This document shows, one piece after another, positions 8,815 to 18,083 of a DNA stretch of 64,000 nucleotides (position 1 is its first letter; every line of letters starts with the position of its first letter). The translations under genes and the position numbers were made by a program. This DNA is from JBBRYB01 sp038238115 (GTDB lineage: Bacteria; Actinomycetota; Actinomycetes; Propionibacteriales; Nocardioidaceae): positions 56,691 through 120,690 of the forward strand of contig JBBRYB010000010.1 in NCBI GenBank assembly GCA_038238115.1, read 5' to 3'. The notes under the pieces are model-generated. The model did no database searches and was not told the DNA's origin. It saw only the letters and a list, made by a program, of their open reading frames with translations.

Positions 8815-9981
8815 TCAGACCAGGGAGGACAGGCCGCGCTTCGCGAGCTGGTCGGCGATGATGAGTCGCTGTATCTCGCTCGCACCCTCCCAGATCCGCT
8901 CGACGCGCAGCTCGCGAAAGAAGCGCTCCGCGACGTTTTCGCGCATGTAGCCTCGGCCGCCGAAGATCTGCACGGCCCGATCGGCGACTCGGCCGGCCAT
9001 CTCCGACGCGTAGAGCTTGACCATCGAGCAGCGCGCGTGCAGCACTTTCCGGTCTGCCCCGTCGTCGACGGATCGGGCCGTCTCGTAGACCATCGCGCGA
9101 GCCGCGAACAGCTCGGTAAGGCTGTCGGCGAGCATCGCCTGCACCAGCTGCCGCTGCATCAGCGGTGCACCGTCGACGACGCGCGACATCGCAAACGCGG
9201 TGGCCTCGTGGGTCAGTCGCTCGGCGGCGCCGAGGCACCGCGCCGCGACCATCAGCCGTTCGAACCGGAACCACTCATGGGAAAACGTCATCCCGTCGCC
9301 CTCCCCACCGACGAGGTGTGAGTCGGGCACCCGGACCTGGTCGAACGTCACGATCGGGTGGTGGTGGGCGATCGTGTGCGCGTACTCCGGCGTCCGCACG
9401 ACGCGCAGACCGGGACTCGGTACGTCGACGACGAACAACGCGTGGCTGCCCGCATTCGCACCGTCGGCCAGGACAGCTTGGAAGAACGCGTACGCGGCGT
9501 GGTTGTAGGACGTGACGTGCCACTTCTCCCCGTCGAGCACATAGCTGTCGCCGTCGCGTCTGGCGGTGGCTTGAAGTGCTGCGACGTCAGATCCGGCGTG
9601 CTCCTCGGTGATCGCGTAGCACTCGGACATCTCGCCGCGCACCGTCGGCAGCAGCCACCGCTCCTTCTGGTACGCGGTCGCGACGTCCACCCACCAGGCG
9701 GGCGGAGTGTGCATGACCCATCCCAGCGCGTTGGTGACGCGGCCGGCCTGCTCCTGGACCAGAACCTGCTGGAGCGTGGAGCACCCTTGACCGCCGACGC
9801 TCCTGGGGATGTTCGTGGCGTAGAGCCCTAGCGAGATGGCGCGGGCGCGCTGCTTGTCGACGATGCCCTCCGCCAGCTCACCGCCTGACATCTCCGCCTC
9901 GAGCTCGCTCGGAATCAGCTCGTCGGCGAATGCTTGGGCGGTCGTCTGCAGAACGACGTCGTCTGCGGTCAGGCCATACAT
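8815..9981 (-). CDS. Acyl-CoA dehydrogenase
   Basis: A 388-aa flavoprotein with the three acyl-CoA dehydrogenase regions: the N-terminal helical domain, the middle beta domain (CYAITEEHAGSDVAALQATA, FAD and substrate contacts), and the C-terminal helices with IFGGRGYMRE and IWEGASEIQR. The Glu of the last motif aligns with the catalytic base of medium-chain enzymes. It oxidises an acyl-CoA to the 2-enoyl-CoA and passes electrons to ETF. It is divergent from the FAD oxidoreductase with a TetR-type operator between them, so it belongs to the 8.8-21.4 kb catabolic island. The substrate is unknown. Confidence 0.9.
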   Translation of the reverse strand: MYGLTADDVVLQTTAQAFADELIPSELEAEMSGGELAEGIVDKQRARAISLGLYATNIPRSVGGQGCSTLQQVLVQEQAGRVTNALGWVMHTPPAWWVDVATAYQKERWLLPTVRGEMSECYAITEEHAGSDVAALQATARRDGDSYVLDGEKWHVTSYNHAAYAFFQAVLADGANAGSHALFVVDVPSPGLRVVRTPEYAHTIAHHHPIVTFDQVRVPDSHLVGGEGDGMTFSHEWFRFERLMVAARCLGAAERLTHEATAFAMSRVVDGAPLMQRQLVQAMLADSLTELFAARAMVYETARSVDDGADRKVLHARCSMVKLYASEMAGRVADRAVQIFGGRGYMRENVAERFFRELRVERIWEGASEIQRLIIADQLAKRGLSSLV

Positions 9982-10014
9982 GGCGCCTCAAATCTCTGGA
10001 TTGCCCACCGTCTT

Positions 10015-10030
10015 GACTGACCGTTCAGTC
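10015..10030. promoter_or_regulatory. TetR-family operator, site 1
   Basis: GACTGA-CCGT-TCAGTC in the 50-bp gap between the divergent acyl-CoA dehydrogenase and FAD oxidoreductase genes. The same palindrome occurs at 13410 and 16786. Together with flanks the shared motif is TTGACTGANYGTTCAGTC followed by TA. The match to site 3 extends about 14 bp further to the right. Confidence 0.8.
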
Positions 10031-10031
10031 T

Positions 10032-11258
10032 ATGTCAGCGTGGATGGCCATGACCAGTCCGAACCCACTGCCGCGCACGGCCGACGCAGTTGTCGTCGGG
10101 GGCGGCACGGTGGGGGCGTGGTGCGCGTGGTTCCTGAGCCTTCGGGGGCTGGAGCGGGTCGTGCTGGTGGAGTCCGGCACCCTGGGCAAGGGTGCGAGCG
10201 CCCGCGCCGCCGGTATGGTGCGAGCTCAGGGCGGCACCGAGACCGCGGTGCGCCTGGGCATGTTCAGCCGCGACTTCTACTCCGAGCAACGTGACGTGCT
10301 CGGCATCGACTCCGGGTTCGTGCAACAGGGCTACTTCATGCCCTGCTTCACCGACGCCGAGGTGGCGCAGGCGCACGACCGCATCGCCATGCAGCGACGG
10401 GTCGGGCTTGACGTCAGCTGGGTCGAGCCTGGCGACGTCGATGCGATGAACCCGGCGATGGCACCCGGTATGACGTTGGGCGCCTCGTACGCCGCCCAGG
10501 ACGGCTACATCGACCCGCCCACCAACGTGCTGGCATACACCGTCGCGCTGGTCAAGGCTGGCGTCGAGGTGCGGGAGCACACCGCCTTCACCGGTCTCAC
10601 GTCCGAGCGTGGCCAGGTCGCCGGTGTGCGGACCACTGCTGGCGAGATCGCGACGGATCGGGTCGTGCTGACCGGGGGCCCGACCCTGGCCGCCGTTGGC
10701 CGCTCCGCCGGCGTACGCATTCCCGCGGGCGGGGTCCGCCATCAGGTAGCTGTCACGCAGGACCATCCCGACGTGGCGGCAGACCGGCTGCCCATGGCCT
10801 TTGACGTCGCGTCGGGCATCTACTGGCGACCAGAAGAGGGCGGCGTCATGTGGGGGATGAGCAACCCGGACGAGCCTCCGGGGGTCGCCCATGAGTTCGA
10901 CTGGTCGTACTACCAGGAGATGCGCGCTCGGATGGCGACCCTGTTGCCGATCACGGCGCAGCTGGGACTGCGCCGGGTGTGGGCGGCGACCATCGACTAC
11001 ACGCCGGACCACGCGCCGATCCTCGGCCCGGTGCTCAGCGACGAGGGGCCCGTCGGCGGCACGGTGATCGCGTCCGCGGGCGGTCACGGCATGATGTGGG
11101 GACCTGGCGTGTCGCGAGCAGCTGCCGACCTCGCGCTGGACGGGCGGACCGATCTGGTCGACACGACGGATCTCGGGCTCGACCGGTTCGACGAGCACGG
11201 CCGCAGTCGCCTCACGCCCGACCCGATCGCGCTGCCCTTCCCCGAGCTGGCCGACTGA
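10032..11258 (+). CDS. FAD-dependent oxidoreductase, DAO family (sarcosine/dimethylglycine oxidase-like)
   Basis: A 408-aa protein with an N-terminal FAD dinucleotide fold (AVVVGGGTVGAWCAWFL, then the VLVESG acidic strand end) and a DAO-type substrate domain ending with AATIDYTPDHAPILGP and SAGGHGMMWGPG. Family members oxidise N-methylated or free amino acids such as sarcosine, dimethylglycine or glycine. In this island it probably removes a methyl or amino group from the imported substrate (inference). ATGs at 10032, 10044 and 10050 are all in frame and none has a good ribosome site. The operator at 10015-10030 touches the first of them. Confidence 0.85.
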   Translation: MSAWMAMTSPNPLPRTADAVVVGGGTVGAWCAWFLSLRGLERVVLVESGTLGKGASARAAGMVRAQGGTETAVRLGMFSRDFYSEQRDVLGIDSGFVQQGYFMPCFTDAEVAQAHDRIAMQRRVGLDVSWVEPGDVDAMNPAMAPGMTLGASYAAQDGYIDPPTNVLAYTVALVKAGVEVREHTAFTGLTSERGQVAGVRTTAGEIATDRVVLTGGPTLAAVGRSAGVRIPAGGVRHQVAVTQDHPDVAADRLPMAFDVASGIYWRPEEGGVMWGMSNPDEPPGVAHEFDWSYYQEMRARMATLLPITAQLGLRRVWAATIDYTPDHAPILGPVLSDEGPVGGTVIASAGGHGMMWGPGVSRAAADLALDGRTDLVDTTDLGLDRFDEHGRSRLTPDPIALPFPELAD

Positions 11259-11285
11259 CCGCACAAGGCCGGGACGCTCAGCCGG

Positions 11286-13397
11286 TCAAAGCGGGCTCGA
11301 GGTCGGAGCGTCGCTCAGGACGACCATGGCGTCCACCGCGACGGCTCCGGTAGGGCCGCACACCAACGGGTTCACGTCGAGCGCCTCGATCAGGTCACCC
11401 AGCTCGGTCGCGAGCTGGCTGAGCGCGAGGAGTGCCGCGACGATGGTATGCCTGTCAGCAGCCGGACGCCCACGAACACCGGCCAGCAGCGTCGAGACAA
11501 CGGGCAGCCCCTCGAGCATGGCATCGGCCCGCGCCAGCGACAGCGGCGGCAGCGCCACCCGCCGCTGGGCGATCACCTCGACGAGGGTGCCGCCGACCCC
11601 GAGCAGCACGAGGGGACCCAGCAACGGATCATCGACGATGCCGAGCGCGAGCTCGACGGTTCCGCGGATGTGCGGCTGGATCACGACCCGGCCGCCCAGC
11701 CGGTCGCTCAGGTCGTCGTACGCGACTGCCACCGAGGGTGCGTCCGCCAGTCCGACAACGACGCCACCGACGTCAGCCTTGTGGTCGATGCCGGCCGCAT
11801 CAGTCTTGAGCACGACGGGATAGCCCAGCTCGTCAGCCGCGTTGACCGCGGCCGCTCGCGAGCCGGCGGGTAGCGTTTGCGCGACGCCGATGCCATAGTC
11901 GCGCAGGAGCGCTGCCGTGGCCGCCGTGTCCAGGGGTCCGCGCGACAGCCGGGCCCGCCACAGAAGGCGACGACCGACGTCGACCGTCACCTGGGGCATC
12001 GGCGGCAGCTCGAGGCTGTCGTCGAGCAAGTGCCGCAGCGCCCGCAGCCCGGTGTGGGTGCCCTGGAGCACCGGGATTCCCGCGGCGCGGAGGCGCTGGG
12101 CTTGCACCTGGTCGAGCGACGCGGCGGCGTTGCTCAGCGCGAGCAGTGGTTTCGCCGTCCTGCCAAGCATGGTCACCAGGGCTTTCGGGTAGGACTCGTC
12201 GGCGTCGTACTCCTCCACAAGGTCAACAGCGAGGGCCACCGCGGCGACGGCATCGTCATCGGCAAGCACGCCCATGCATTCCGTGACGAGCGCTTCGGTG
12301 TCGGCACCCGTGCCCCAGACGTCCAGTGGGTTGGTCGGTTCGAGGCCCTGGTCGAGCACCAGGCCGAGTCGTGCCCGGGTCCGATCGCCCAGCGCCGCGA
12401 ACGGCACGCCGATGCTGGCGGCGGCGTCGGCCACCATGACCCGCTCGCCGCCCGAGTCGTGCAGGGTGGCGATGCCCCGCTCCGCCTTCGATCGGCCGAT
12501 GCTGCGGCTGATGCGTCGGCCGATGGAGAACAGCTCCACGGTGTCGGCCAGCTCGTCCAGGTCGTGGACGCGATGGACGCCGTACGCCGAGAAGAGCGCT
12601 TCCCACGCACCGTCGTCTCCCGCCAGCGCGCCGGAGTGGGCCGTCACCATGGCGCGACCGGTCGGCGAGCCGCCAACGGTCAGGGCGACGACCGGGATGT
12701 CACGGTCGCGGGCTCGATCGAGCTCCGCGCGGAGGCTGTCGGCGTCACGCAGCGTCTCGAGGAAGAGGGCGACGACCCGGGTCTCCCCAAGGTCCAGCGC
12801 GTAGGCGAGGTAGTCGGCGGTGGAAGTAACGAGCTCCTGGCCGGCCGAGACGGCGACCGAGTAGGTGAACGGTCGGCGCGTGCGCAGCAGGGCCGAGAAC
12901 ACTGAGCCTGAGTGTGTGATGAACGCGATCGGTCCGCTCTGAAGCGGGAACGGCTCGACATAGCCGATCGCGCGGACTCCCCTCGCGACGTTGACGAAGC
13001 CCATACATCCGGCCCCGCATAACGCCATCCCGCCAGCATGAGCAACGGCTGCGAGGTCCGCCCCGAGACCCCGTGCGGCGCCGAAGACGACGGCCCCACC
13101 GTCTCCGCGCTCGGCCGCCAGACTCAACTGGTCGACAAGGGCGCTGTCCGGTACGCCGAGGAGCACCAAGTCGACTGGCTCGGGCAGGTCCGAAAGAGAC
13201 GGGACACAAGGGCGCCCGAGCACCTCCCGGTACTTCGGGTGCACCAGATGCACGCGCGGCGAGCCCGGGCTGCGCAGCACCTCCGATGCCATCCGTGCAC
13301 CGAACGAGCCCGGACGGCTGCTGGCCCCGACGACAACGATCGAGCCGGCCTCCAGCATTCGTCGCGTCGTTGCCGCCCGGGCGGTTTTTGCCTGCAT
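11286..13397 (-). CDS. Acetate--CoA ligase-family protein (NDP-forming acyl-CoA synthetase)
   Basis: A 703-aa fused alpha-beta enzyme. In order it has a CoA-binding Rossmann domain (SIVVVGASSRPGSFGARMA), two succinyl-CoA-ligase-like flavodoxin domains and a C-terminal ATP-grasp domain (about 470-690; YPVVLKTDAAGIDHKADVGG). It interconverts an acyl-CoA, NDP and phosphate with free acid, CoA and NTP. In this position it would activate or release an acid from the catabolic route. The ATG at 13397 follows AGAGGAGAG, and a TetR operator lies directly upstream at 13410. It is divergent from the regulator gene. Confidence 0.88.
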   Translation of the reverse strand: MQAKTARAATTRRMLEAGSIVVVGASSRPGSFGARMASEVLRSPGSPRVHLVHPKYREVLGRPCVPSLSDLPEPVDLVLLGVPDSALVDQLSLAAERGDGGAVVFGAARGLGADLAAVAHAGGMALCGAGCMGFVNVARGVRAIGYVEPFPLQSGPIAFITHSGSVFSALLRTRRPFTYSVAVSAGQELVTSTADYLAYALDLGETRVVALFLETLRDADSLRAELDRARDRDIPVVALTVGGSPTGRAMVTAHSGALAGDDGAWEALFSAYGVHRVHDLDELADTVELFSIGRRISRSIGRSKAERGIATLHDSGGERVMVADAAASIGVPFAALGDRTRARLGLVLDQGLEPTNPLDVWGTGADTEALVTECMGVLADDDAVAAVALAVDLVEEYDADESYPKALVTMLGRTAKPLLALSNAAASLDQVQAQRLRAAGIPVLQGTHTGLRALRHLLDDSLELPPMPQVTVDVGRRLLWRARLSRGPLDTAATAALLRDYGIGVAQTLPAGSRAAAVNAADELGYPVVLKTDAAGIDHKADVGGVVVGLADAPSVAVAYDDLSDRLGGRVVIQPHIRGTVELALGIVDDPLLGPLVLLGVGGTLVEVIAQRRVALPPLSLARADAMLEGLPVVSTLLAGVRGRPAADRHTIVAALLALSQLATELGDLIEALDVNPLVCGPTGAVAVDAMVVLSDAPTSSPL

Positions 13398-13409
13398 GGC
13401 TCTCCTCTT

Positions 13410-13425
13410 GACTGACTGTTCAGTC
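13410..13425. promoter_or_regulatory. TetR-family operator, site 2 (beside the regulator gene)
   Basis: GACTGA-CTGT-TCAGTC lies between the acyl-CoA synthetase and the TetR-family gene, 12 bp before the synthetase ATG. A site next to the regulator suggests autoregulation and identifies the protein that reads all three sites (inference). Confidence 0.8.
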
Positions 13426-13476
13426 TAGGTAGGTGGTAGCGTCCCTCACAAGATCCTCGATCATGGGCGAGGCGGG

Positions 13477-14145
13477 ATGACTGTCAAGGCAGCGGACGAC
13501 GTCGGTGGTACCGACGCGGTGGACCAGCGCCGAGACCAGATGTTGGTCGCGGCCGGGCAGCTGATCGCCGAGCGAGGCTTCTCCGAGACGCGGATCTCCG
13601 ACGTCGCCCGCCGGGCCGGGGCCTCTCCCGCACTGGTCATCTACTACTTCGGCACCAAGGACAGCCTGCTCACCGAGGCCCTGCGCTACTCGGAGGAGAA
13701 GTTCTACACCGCGTGCGCGACCATGCTAGCCCAGACCGCCGCGCTGAGAGACCGGCTCGAGATGCTGGCCCGCCTGACCTGCGCACCGGATGGCGACGAT
13801 GAGATCGCCGGGGCGTGGGGACTCTGGTTCGACCTGTGGGCACAGGCCTTTCGTCATCCGGGTGTGGCGAAGGACCGGATCGAGCTCGAGCGGCGATGGC
13901 GCAGGACCATCACGGACGTCGTCATCGAGGGGGTACGCAAAGGGGAGATCGGCAAGATCGACGCTGACGAGTTCGCTGTCACCTGGGCGGTCCTGCTCGA
14001 CGGCCTGTCGATCCAGGTAGCTCTCAAGGACGAGATGGTCGATCCCGAGCGTGCAATCGCGATCGCGATGGGCTTCGCGGAGAGCTCCCTCGGTCTGCCC
14101 CCCAAGCGCCGGCGAAGGCAGCGGCCCGCTGGCGTCTCCACGTAG
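13477..14145 (+). CDS. TetR-family repressor, BetI-like
   Basis: A 222-aa regulator. The N-terminal HTH (about residues 20-65) reads RISDVARRAGASPALVIYYFGTKDSLL, the standard TetR layout. The C-terminal ligand domain, with ERRWRRTITDVVIEGVRKGEIGKID, resembles the BetI type (TetR_C_6), whose members control choline, betaine or related amine catabolism. It lies in the middle of the island whose divergent promoters carry the GACTGA-N4-TCAGTC sites and is very likely their repressor. The effector is unknown; a substrate or CoA-ester intermediate is plausible. Confidence 0.88.
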   Translation: MTVKAADDVGGTDAVDQRRDQMLVAAGQLIAERGFSETRISDVARRAGASPALVIYYFGTKDSLLTEALRYSEEKFYTACATMLAQTAALRDRLEMLARLTCAPDGDDEIAGAWGLWFDLWAQAFRHPGVAKDRIELERRWRRTITDVVIEGVRKGEIGKIDADEFAVTWAVLLDGLSIQVALKDEMVDPERAIAIAMGFAESSLGLPPKRRRRQRPAGVST

Positions 14146-14182
14146 CTACGCTCGCCGGCCCGCTCGTTGACGCCAGGCGGCT

Positions 14183-15301
14183 TCAGGCGGTTGCCTCGCT
14201 CGCCGGCCGGCCCAGCGGAAGCAGCCTCACGGCGCCGGGGGAGATGCGCACGCACAGGGACCGCTTCTCGTGCAGCCAGTCGGGTAGCGCGCCATGCACG
14301 TTGGGAATCTCGGCCACCATCAGGCAGCCGCCGAGCTGGACGCTCACCTGGGTCTGCGCGCCGAGGAACACGAGCTGGTCGACGGTTCCGGCCAGTACGT
14401 TGCCACCGCGCTCCTGCGTGTCGTCGGGCGGGCTGACCTCGACGCGCTCCGGACGAACCGCCAGGCTGACCATCGAGCCCGGCTGGGCGCACGGCGCCGC
14501 GCAGGCCAGCAGCCTGACCTGACCCAGCTCACAGACGGCCACGTCGTCGTTCACCTCGATCACCTTGGCCTCGTAGAGGTTGGCTGTGCCGAGGAAGCCG
14601 GCGACATACGTCGTCGCGGGTTGGGAGTAGACCTCGCTCGGCGTACCGACCTGTTCGACCCGACCGTTGACGAGGACGGCCAGCCGATCCGACATCGTCA
14701 TCGCCTCCTCCTGGTCGTGCGTGACGTAGATGAAGGTCGTCTGCACGCGCCGCTGCAGCTGCCGCAGCTCGAGTTGCAGCTGCTTGCGGAGCTTGGCATC
14801 CAGGGCCCCCAGCGGCTCGTCGAGCAGGAGCACCGTCGGCTCGAGGACGAGCGCCCGGGCGAGCGCGACGCGCTGCTGCTGGCCCCCGGACAGCTGATGG
14901 GGCTTGCGCTTGGCAAAGGAGCCCATCTCCACCAGGTCGAGCGCCTTGCTGATCTGCTGTCGGCTCTGCGTCTTGTCGGTGCCGTGGTACCTGAGCCCGA
15001 AGCCGACGTTGTCCCACACCGAGAGGAAAGGGAAGAGCGCATAGGACTGGAACACCGTGTTGACCGGCCGCCGGTGCGCCGCTACGTCGACAAGGTTGGT
15101 CCCATCGAGCTCGATCACCCCTTCGTCGGGCTCCTCGAAGCCGGCGACCATCCTCAGGGTCGTCGTCTTGCCACATCCTGAGGCACCGAGCAGCGAGAAG
15201 AACTCGCCGGCAGCGATGTCGAGGTCGAGCCCGTCGACGGCAACATTGCCGTCGAAGCGTTTGACCAGCCCCCGCAGGGAAACCTGTCCCAACTGTGCCA
15301 T
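14183..15301 (-). CDS. ABC transporter ATP-binding protein, PotA-like
   Basis: A 372-aa ATPase with Walker A GASGCGKTTTLR, signature LSGGQQQRVALARAL, Walker B VLLLDEPLGALD and switch His in YVTHDQEEAMTMSDR. A C-terminal TOBE domain (about 280-365) is typical of spermidine/putrescine and other MOI/CUT-type importers. It would power the importer whose other parts are encoded at 16851-19919. The ATG at 15301 follows AAGGAGTG. It lies 34 bp after the aminotransferase on the same strand, probably as one transcript driven from the site-3 promoter region. Confidence 0.92.
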   Translation of the reverse strand: MAQLGQVSLRGLVKRFDGNVAVDGLDLDIAAGEFFSLLGASGCGKTTTLRMVAGFEEPDEGVIELDGTNLVDVAAHRRPVNTVFQSYALFPFLSVWDNVGFGLRYHGTDKTQSRQQISKALDLVEMGSFAKRKPHQLSGGQQQRVALARALVLEPTVLLLDEPLGALDAKLRKQLQLELRQLQRRVQTTFIYVTHDQEEAMTMSDRLAVLVNGRVEQVGTPSEVYSQPATTYVAGFLGTANLYEAKVIEVNDDVAVCELGQVRLLACAAPCAQPGSMVSLAVRPERVEVSPPDDTQERGGNVLAGTVDQLVFLGAQTQVSVQLGGCLMVAEIPNVHGALPDWLHEKRSLCVRISPGAVRLLPLGRPASEATA

Positions 15302-15335
15302 GGCACTCCTTCGACCGGTCGACTCGTCTCGACCG

Positions 15336-16724
15336 CTAGACCTCGTCGGTGGCGCTGACCTCGTCCGCCAGCCGTGCGACGTTGCCGACGAACCGGTCGA
15401 CATCGTCGGTGGTGTGCTGTACCGAGATCAGCCACTGCTCGATCTTGCCCCAGGGTGGCAAGAAGACCCCGCCGTTGTGCTGGATCAGCCAGTGTGCTTC
15501 GCCGAACCGGCCATCGACGGCCAAGAAGTCACGATAGTTCCGCGTCGGCGTTGGCAGGAAGGTGACGCACCCTTTGGCCCCGGCGGTCGTGACATGCCAG
15601 GGCAGCCGATGCCGGTCGATGACCGCCTCGATCCCCGACCGCATCCGCTCTCGTAGCATCCCCAGGCGCTCATAGGCGTCGTCGAGCAGGATCTCGGTGA
15701 TGGTCGCCCGCGCCGAGGCCAGCGCGAGGGGGTTGCCGTTGAACGTGCCCACCTGCTCGTAACGGCCGTCGGCGATCATCTCCATGATGTCGGCTCGGCC
15801 CCCGATGGCCGCGATCGAGACGCCGCCTCCGAGGGCCTTGGCGAGGCAGATGAGGTCCGGCGTGACCCCATACTCCGCCGCTGCTCCTCGGGGGCCGGCC
15901 GTCAGGCCGGTCTTGACCTCGTCGAACGTCAACAGTGCGTCCTGCGCATGCAAGAGGTCCCTGAGGCCCGCGAGGTAGCCCGGGTCGGGGTGGATTATGC
16001 CGGCGTTCATCATGATCGGCTCGAGAATCATGCCGGCCACCTGCCCCGGATGGGCCTCGAGGACTCGCTCAACAGCGTCGAGGTCGTTGAAGCCGACGAC
16101 GAGCACGAGGTCGCGGATCTGCTGGGGGATTCCTGAGTTCCCGGCCACCGGCCGGGGGGAGTCGGCCGGTCCGATTTCATCGGCATCGGGAAGCACCGAC
16201 ACCTGCACGGAGTCGTGATGACCGTGGTAGCAGCCCTCGACCTTGATGATCAGGTCTCGGCCGGTGGCGGCACGCATGAGGTGGACGGCGTCCATGGTCG
16301 CCTCCGTGCCCGAGTTGGCGAACCGCCACTGGGGAAGACCGAATCGCTCCGCAAGGTTTTCGGCGACGACGATGGCGTCCTCGGTGGGCTGCGCGAAGTG
16401 CGTGCCACCAAGGACGCGGTCGCTTACCGCCTCGACGATCGCGGGATGGGCGTGCCCCACCAGGCAGACGCCGTACCCACCGTGGAAGTCGCTGTACTCG
16501 GTGCCGTCGACGTCATAGATCTTCGACCCCTGGCCATGGCTGATCCACACCGCCTGCGGTTCGGCGATCTGCCAGTTCGAGGTGGCGCCGCCGGCCAGCC
16601 ACTGCCGGGCGCGCTCGATGTGATCGCGGCTCTTGGGCTGGCGCTCGAGGAAGACCTTCGTCTCCCGAACGATCAGCTCGTTGAGCGTCCCCGCGCCGGT
16701 GTCGGTTGTGGTGGGCGACGTCAT
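15336..16724 (-). CDS. Class III aminotransferase (glutamate-1-semialdehyde aminotransferase-like)
   Basis: A 462-aa PLP enzyme with the family landmarks FANSGTEATMDAVHLMRAAT (PLP phosphate), ILEPIMMNAG, LTFDEVKTG and LICLAKALGGG, whose Lys binds PLP. It resembles GSA-type class III enzymes but lies far from heme genes, in a polyamine-type transport and oxidation cluster. It therefore probably transaminates the imported amine or an omega-amino acid derived from it. It is divergent from the binding-protein gene, with a TetR operator between them, and co-directional with the PotA-like gene. The ATG at 16724 has GGAG about 8-12 nt upstream. Confidence 0.88.
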   Translation of the reverse strand: MTSPTTTDTGAGTLNELIVRETKVFLERQPKSRDHIERARQWLAGGATSNWQIAEPQAVWISHGQGSKIYDVDGTEYSDFHGGYGVCLVGHAHPAIVEAVSDRVLGGTHFAQPTEDAIVVAENLAERFGLPQWRFANSGTEATMDAVHLMRAATGRDLIIKVEGCYHGHHDSVQVSVLPDADEIGPADSPRPVAGNSGIPQQIRDLVLVVGFNDLDAVERVLEAHPGQVAGMILEPIMMNAGIIHPDPGYLAGLRDLLHAQDALLTFDEVKTGLTAGPRGAAAEYGVTPDLICLAKALGGGVSIAAIGGRADIMEMIADGRYEQVGTFNGNPLALASARATITEILLDDAYERLGMLRERMRSGIEAVIDRHRLPWHVTTAGAKGCVTFLPTPTRNYRDFLAVDGRFGEAHWLIQHNGGVFLPPWGKIEQWLISVQHTTDDVDRFVGNVARLADEVSATDEV

Positions 16725-16785
16725 GGCCTGCGCTCCAGTGCAGTCGGATGATGCTGTCGGGTGGTTCCGTGCCGGCGAAGTTATT

Positions 16786-16801
16786 GACTGATCGTTCAGT
16801 C
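16786..16801. promoter_or_regulatory. TetR-family operator, site 3
   Basis: GACTGA-TCGT-TCAGTC between the divergent aminotransferase/ATPase pair and the binding-protein/permease operon. The run TTGACTGATCGTTCAGTC and the following TATGTGAGCGT are nearly identical to site 1, so the whole promoter module seems duplicated. Confidence 0.8.
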
Positions 16802-16850
16802 TATGTGAGCGTTGAAGACCTGAACAGTCCCCTGCCGAGGCGGAGGCTTG

Positions 16851-18083
16851 ATGACACCTACCGGACGTCGCTTGACTCGACGTTCGTTCCTCGCGCGGGC
16901 GCTAGCCGCCGGGGTGGCGACGCCAGTGCTCGCGGAAGCGCTGGCCGCCTGCGGCAGCCAGCTCTACACCTCCGGCGAGCTCGTCATCGCCTCGCCGGAT
17001 AAGCCGGTGCGGTGGCCGCTGAGCCACCAGCATCCCGTCATCGAGTCCGGCCAGACCCCCAAGCCCGGCGGGACCTTGCGGCTGTACAACTACGCCGACT
17101 ATCTGAGTCCCGGGGTGCTCAAGGACTTCGAGAAGCAGTACGACGTCGACATCAGCGTGTCGACCTTCAACGACACCGACGAGGCGCTGACGAAGATCGC
17201 GTCGGGCGCGGTGTCGTACGACATCTACTTCCCCAGCTACGACCAGATCGCCAAGCTCGTCACGGCCGACCTGCTGCGCCCGCTCAACCACGACTACATC
17301 CCCAACATCGACAACCTGTGGAGCCAGTTTCAGAACCCGTGGTACGACCAGGGATGGCAGTACTCCGTGCCTTACACCGTCTACACCACGGGAATCGGCT
17401 GGCGCACTGACATGGTCTCCGAGGACATCTCGCAGCGCGACAACCCTTACGACGCTTTTTGGGACCCTCAGTACAAGGGCAATCTCGCCATCATCGACGA
17501 CTGGCACACCGCCATGGCGATGGTCGCGCTCCGGGCGGGCATCGACGACGTCAACACCGGTAACGCCTCCGACTTGGCCACGTTGCGCGACCAGCTCATG
17601 CAGATGGGCCAGACCACCAACCCCAAGGTCACCATCACGATGTACAACGACCTGCCGGTTGGTCAGTACGGTCTCGCGCAGATGTGGTCCGGTGACGTCG
17701 TGAACGCCGTCTACTACCTACCGAAGGACACTCCCGCCAGCCTGCTGCGCTACTGGTTCCCGACCGACGGTCGGGGTCTGGTCGACAACGACCTCATGGT
17801 CGTGCTCGGCACGGGCACCAACCCGGTGGCCGCGCACGTCTTCATCAACTACATGCTCGACCCCGCGGTGGCGGCCAAGAACTTCGGCTTCATCGGCTAC
17901 CAGCCACCGCAGGTCAGCATCAGCCCCCGCCGGCTTGTTGCTGACGGTTTCGTGCCACCGAACCTCGAGACGGCAGCCGTGCTGCCGGAGTACTTCCGCA
18001 ACGGCTACCGCCTCCTGGAGATGCCACCGACGGAGGATGGCCAGTGGCACGAGATCTGGCAAGAGTTCAAGGCCAATGGCTGA
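16851..18083 (+). CDS. Polyamine-type ABC transporter substrate-binding protein (PotD-like)
   Basis: A 410-aa binding protein. The N-terminus holds a twin-arginine stretch (RRLTRRSFLARAL) and a lipobox ending LAACGS, so it is probably Tat-exported and lipid-anchored. The mature part begins with LRLYNYADYLSPGVLKDFEK and has YDIYFPSYDQIAKL, the style of PotD/PotF spermidine and putrescine binders. GGAGG lies 4 nt before the ATG at 16851. It overlaps the first permease by 8 bp, forming an operon SBP-permease-permease. The ligand may be a polyamine or another cationic amine or opine; sequence alone does not decide. Confidence 0.9.
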   Translation: MTPTGRRLTRRSFLARALAAGVATPVLAEALAACGSQLYTSGELVIASPDKPVRWPLSHQHPVIESGQTPKPGGTLRLYNYADYLSPGVLKDFEKQYDVDISVSTFNDTDEALTKIASGAVSYDIYFPSYDQIAKLVTADLLRPLNHDYIPNIDNLWSQFQNPWYDQGWQYSVPYTVYTTGIGWRTDMVSEDISQRDNPYDAFWDPQYKGNLAIIDDWHTAMAMVALRAGIDDVNTGNASDLATLRDQLMQMGQTTNPKVTITMYNDLPVGQYGLAQMWSGDVVNAVYYLPKDTPASLLRYWFPTDGRGLVDNDLMVVLGTGTNPVAAHVFINYMLDPAVAAKNFGFIGYQPPQVSISPRRLVADGFVPPNLETAAVLPEYFRNGYRLLEMPPTEDGQWHEIWQEFKANG

